From positions 137,078,063 through 137,142,062 of the forward strand of contig OZ023263.1 of the NCBI GenBank assembly GCA_964006375.1: a stretch of 64,000 bases of DNA, read 5' to 3'. This stretch comes from Tillus elongatus (lineage: Eukaryota; Arthropoda; Insecta; Coleoptera; Cleridae). The notes beneath the pieces were generated by a model, which did no database searches, was not told the origin of the DNA, and was given only the letters and a program-made list of their open reading frames with translations. The translations under genes were made by a program, and so were the position numbers. This document shows positions 61,818 through 64,000 of the stretch, in pieces (the stretch's first letter is position 1; each line of letters begins with the position of its first letter).

Positions 61818-62759
61818 GTGCCTAGAGTCTATTCCGGAAACGGATATGAGCCAGGGGGCGTAGATACGGGGGATCAGGGGGTAGCTTCAGCTACATTAAG
61901 TGATGTGTGTTACCAGCAAATTAAAGACAACTTCTGGTATAGTCTATTTGGAGACTTTAAATCAATTATCGATAAGAATACTGGTCATTTCAATGTAACA
62001 AAATTGTCTAAGAGTAGTGAGAAAAGATTGGGTCATTGGTTGGAAAATAAGAAAACTAAGAGTTGATTGCCTATTACAACAGTAAGTTAAAGGGACATTC
62101 GGGAGTCCGAATAACCGGACCCCCGAATGTTTCAGCCGAAGGAGCCCACTTATTACCAACAACTGCTACATACTTGGTGGACTTTGGTGGACCGCTGACT
62201 GAAAACAACTCAATATCTGGTACATATGTGTGTAAAGATTTGATATTAAATTTGGCTTGTTGGATATCCAGTCATTGCTATGAAAAGTGCAACCAAATTT
62301 TTTTATTTTTTTTCTTAAGCGAATTTAGTCAAAAATACAAGGACAACCTTAAAGAAATTGAAGTGAAATTAATGGAGATAGATGATAAAGTGCTGCACAT
62401 GCGAGAAACAAACGCTAAAGTCACAGCACATCTTGAACACATATCTCCAAAACCAAGCAACCCTGGAAAACTTTGTTTTTGATTTACTTTCAAGAAATGA
62501 GAAAGATGCAACCTATCCAAATCATGCAGTAAGAACTCAGAAGAAAAGTTTTAGAAGAGCTGTCAAGAACTTTAAAAATAAACATCCAGACTCCGAAGTG
62601 GTTCTAAACATGTTGAATGATCCAAATTCTGTAAATCTGTTTAACAGACTAAAAACCGAAGTTAAACACCTTAAGGTGAAGAGAAACGATCTACATATAG
62701 CAGATGTGCCGCAGGAGAAGTTTATTCGGGATATTATTGATTTACGCCATAATTTGTAA
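61818..62759 (+). pseudogene. KilA-N/MSV199-domain protein, viral type, frameshifted
   Basis: The first frame contains FWYSLFGDFKSIIDKNTGHF, NVTKLSKSSEKRLGHWLENK: the KilA-N fold (NATKL-like strand, then HWLENKKTK), a DNA-binding domain common in large DNA viruses and some Mavericks. A 1-nt shift at about 62063 moves reading to IAYYNSKLKG. Then GTYVCKDLILNLACWIS (the MSV199-like second half) and a coiled coil (YKDNLKEIEVKLMEIDDKV) follow. A second shift near 62400-62480 leads to the C-terminal domain (FNRLKTEVKHLKVKRNDLH), ending at 62757-62759. An AATAAA signal lies near 62798. It is broken in two places. Confidence 0.7.
62095..62130. repeat. 36-bp near-perfect hairpin inside KilA-N gene
   Basis: ACATTCGGG pairs with CCCGAATGT and GTCCG with CGGAC around an AATAAC loop, with a single A-C mismatch between the two stem parts. 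In the second KilA-N frame it is in phase and encodes a Gly/Pro-rich stretch between two conserved domain parts, so it may be a small insertion. Confidence 0.75.
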
Positions 62760-62953
62760 TTGTTCACTTGACTTAATTGTATGTAACCATATGGAAAAAT
62801 AAAATCACATTATTTTTAACAAAGACTTTTATTTTATTCTAAGTACATTAATACATTAAATATATAAGCTTATTTAACATCATCTGAATTTATCCAAGAA
62901 TTATAAAATTTATCAAAACCCAACCATTTTACATAGTTTCTTGCCTTTGTTCC

Positions 62954-63580
62954 TCAAGATGCAGTCAACCAGATAGATGTCTGTTTGTTCAGTCTTTGTA
63001 GTTCTTCCTCGTAAAACCCTCCACTGATTGGTTTCCCATCCATGTCTTCAAGAAAGTATGTTACTGGATTTGTGAAATGAACACTAACAATCTTGAATAA
63101 CTCTGTTGACCAGCGAGGTGTATACCCCTTTTCAAATTGAGCTTTTGCTTTACTTATAAGTACATCACCCACTTTGAATTTATTCTGATCAAACACTTTA
63201 ATATTTGAGTAGACTTGTTCATGAATACACCTGTTTTACACCTGTTGTTCGATGAATGGTTGAGTTGTAGACATCTGTGACATCAGGTAGCGTACTAAAC
63301 CACTTGTAGGAACCAAACAAGTTAAAGTTTTTATATATCTTCTGTTTTAAGGTATGTATGACTCTTTACACTATTGCAGTCTTTTTCACACTATAAGTGC
63401 TGTAGTGATTAATGTTGTATTTTTCATGAAGGCGTTAAATTTGGAGTTGTAAAACTCCTTACCAAGATCAGACTGGATGTTGGTAGGAGCTGTATTATTA
63501 GCTAAAATATCAGCCATAGCTAGTCTACACATACTTTGAAAAACAATTTGTAACCACTAAAATGTACTTGTAGCTAGAGT
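62954..63580 (-). pseudogene. Maverick/Polinton-type integrase, broken
   Basis: The C-terminal part (63196-62954) reads NKFKVGDVLISKAKAQFEKG, YTPRWSTELFKIVSVH and GGFYEEELQRLNK, the chromodomain-like end typical of Maverick/Polinton retroviral-type integrases. Upstream on the same strand are TNIQSDLGKEFYNSKFNAFM (the second catalytic Asp), DVYNSTIHRTTG and, near 63560, YKYILVVTNCFSKYV (core beta strands). There is a frameshift at about 63425, and the codon at the catalytic Glu position is TAA (near 63372). The enzyme would join element DNA to the host genome; this copy is inactive. Confidence 0.8.
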
Positions 63581-63686
63581 TTCTTCAATGATAGTCAGTA
63601 AACTACGTTTACTGATGATTCTTGCTGGTGTGTACAACTTCTTTATTACTTATTTTTAGCATCAGATGGTACAACTGTTTTGCACT

Positions 63687-64000
63687 TCATGGTGATGTTG
63701 GATTTAAAAGTATCCACTTGTCATGCAAATCTTTTAGTTTGCTGTCTATTTCTCCCAGTTTCTTCTTCAACTTGTTATTCTTTAACACACCAATATCTTT
63801 TAAAACTTGAACAGTTATGTTTTTGGCTAAATTTTTCAATTTATTTTCAAATTCGTTTTTTAAATCTTCCAGCTCTGGTTTGTGTAGAGCTTCAAGTAGT
63901 ATGGCAATGAATCTTTGTGTTACCTCATCTTTGTTCTTCTGATAGTTGTCTATCCATACATCAACAAATTTTTTATTTACAACATCTGTTGAATTGAGTG
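63687..64000 (-). CDS. Unknown coiled-coil protein, open at window edge
   Basis: A minus-strand frame open from the window edge to a TGA at 63687-63689, at least 103 codons. It reads VVNKKFVDVWIDNYQKNKDE, ALHKPELEDLKNEFENKLKN and KKKLGEIDSKLKDLHDKWI: charged and helical with coiled-coil character. It lies just upstream of the integrase remnant on the same strand and probably belongs to the same virus-like element. The family is not recognised. Confidence 0.45.
   Translation of the reverse strand, partial: LNSTDVVNKKFVDVWIDNYQKNKDEVTQRFIAILLEALHKPELEDLKNEFENKLKNLAKNITVQVLKDIGVLKNNKLKKKLGEIDSKLKDLHDKWILLNPTSP

Overview
This is an AT-rich insect (or at least arthropod) genomic window built mostly from transposable elements. 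The pointers to an insect are short TTAGG-type runs, hAT, mariner, BEL/Pao, Ty3/gypsy, Jockey-superfamily and LOA/R1-like elements, and two well-spliced exons of a PTK7/off-track-like tyrosine kinase gene. Many long (TA)n tracts punctuate the sequence. No bacterial gene, CRISPR array, rRNA or convincing tRNA was seen. The species cannot be named from the sequence alone.

Layout. 1-3.0 kb: a TIR element carrying FAR1-like DNA-binding exons, with a small hAT inserted in its right end, then a (TA)n-tailed repeat called X here. 4.7-7.5 kb: two truncated LINE copies on the minus strand. 7.7-9.2 kb: a 1.2-kb foldback palindrome and a mariner transposase remnant. 9.8-11.6 kb: a roughly 320-bp tandem repeat in which every unit carries a type I hammerhead self-cleaving ribozyme. 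13.8-22.0 kb: a decayed Ty3/gypsy element, 5'-truncated by one hAT copy and split by a second copy of the same family in the opposite orientation, with a perfect 8-bp target duplication. 22.0-26.9 kb: a decayed LOA/R1-like LINE. 27.0-33.9 kb: a DNA element with an unfamiliar DDE-like transposase, interrupted by a 5'-truncated LINE whose 857-codon RT/RNase H frame is still open and whose 3' tail is made of telomere-like CCTAA repeats.

34.1-47.3 kb: three copies of a second hAT family (hAT-D; a fourth is at 58-59 kb) and a 2.9-kb TIR element with tandem repeats at both ends. The third hAT-D copy contains two LINE fragments in opposite orientation. 47.5-56.0 kb: a four-level nest in which a foldback element contains a BEL/Pao element, whose LTR contains a LINE, which carries a 24-bp LINE-tail insertion and then a 571-bp tandem duplication. 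57.9-61.2 kb: the last two coding exons of the host kinase gene on the minus strand. 61.8-64.0 kb: a broken KilA-N/MSV199 gene convergent with a broken Maverick/Polinton-type integrase, the edge of a virus-like element running out of the window.

How it works together: almost all coding sequence is mobile-element derived and most is inactivated by stops, frameshifts or nested insertions. The kinase exons are the only clear host gene. The most interesting functional signal is non-coding: the ribozyme-bearing tandem repeat would be expected, if transcribed, to be cut into monomers of about 320 nt.
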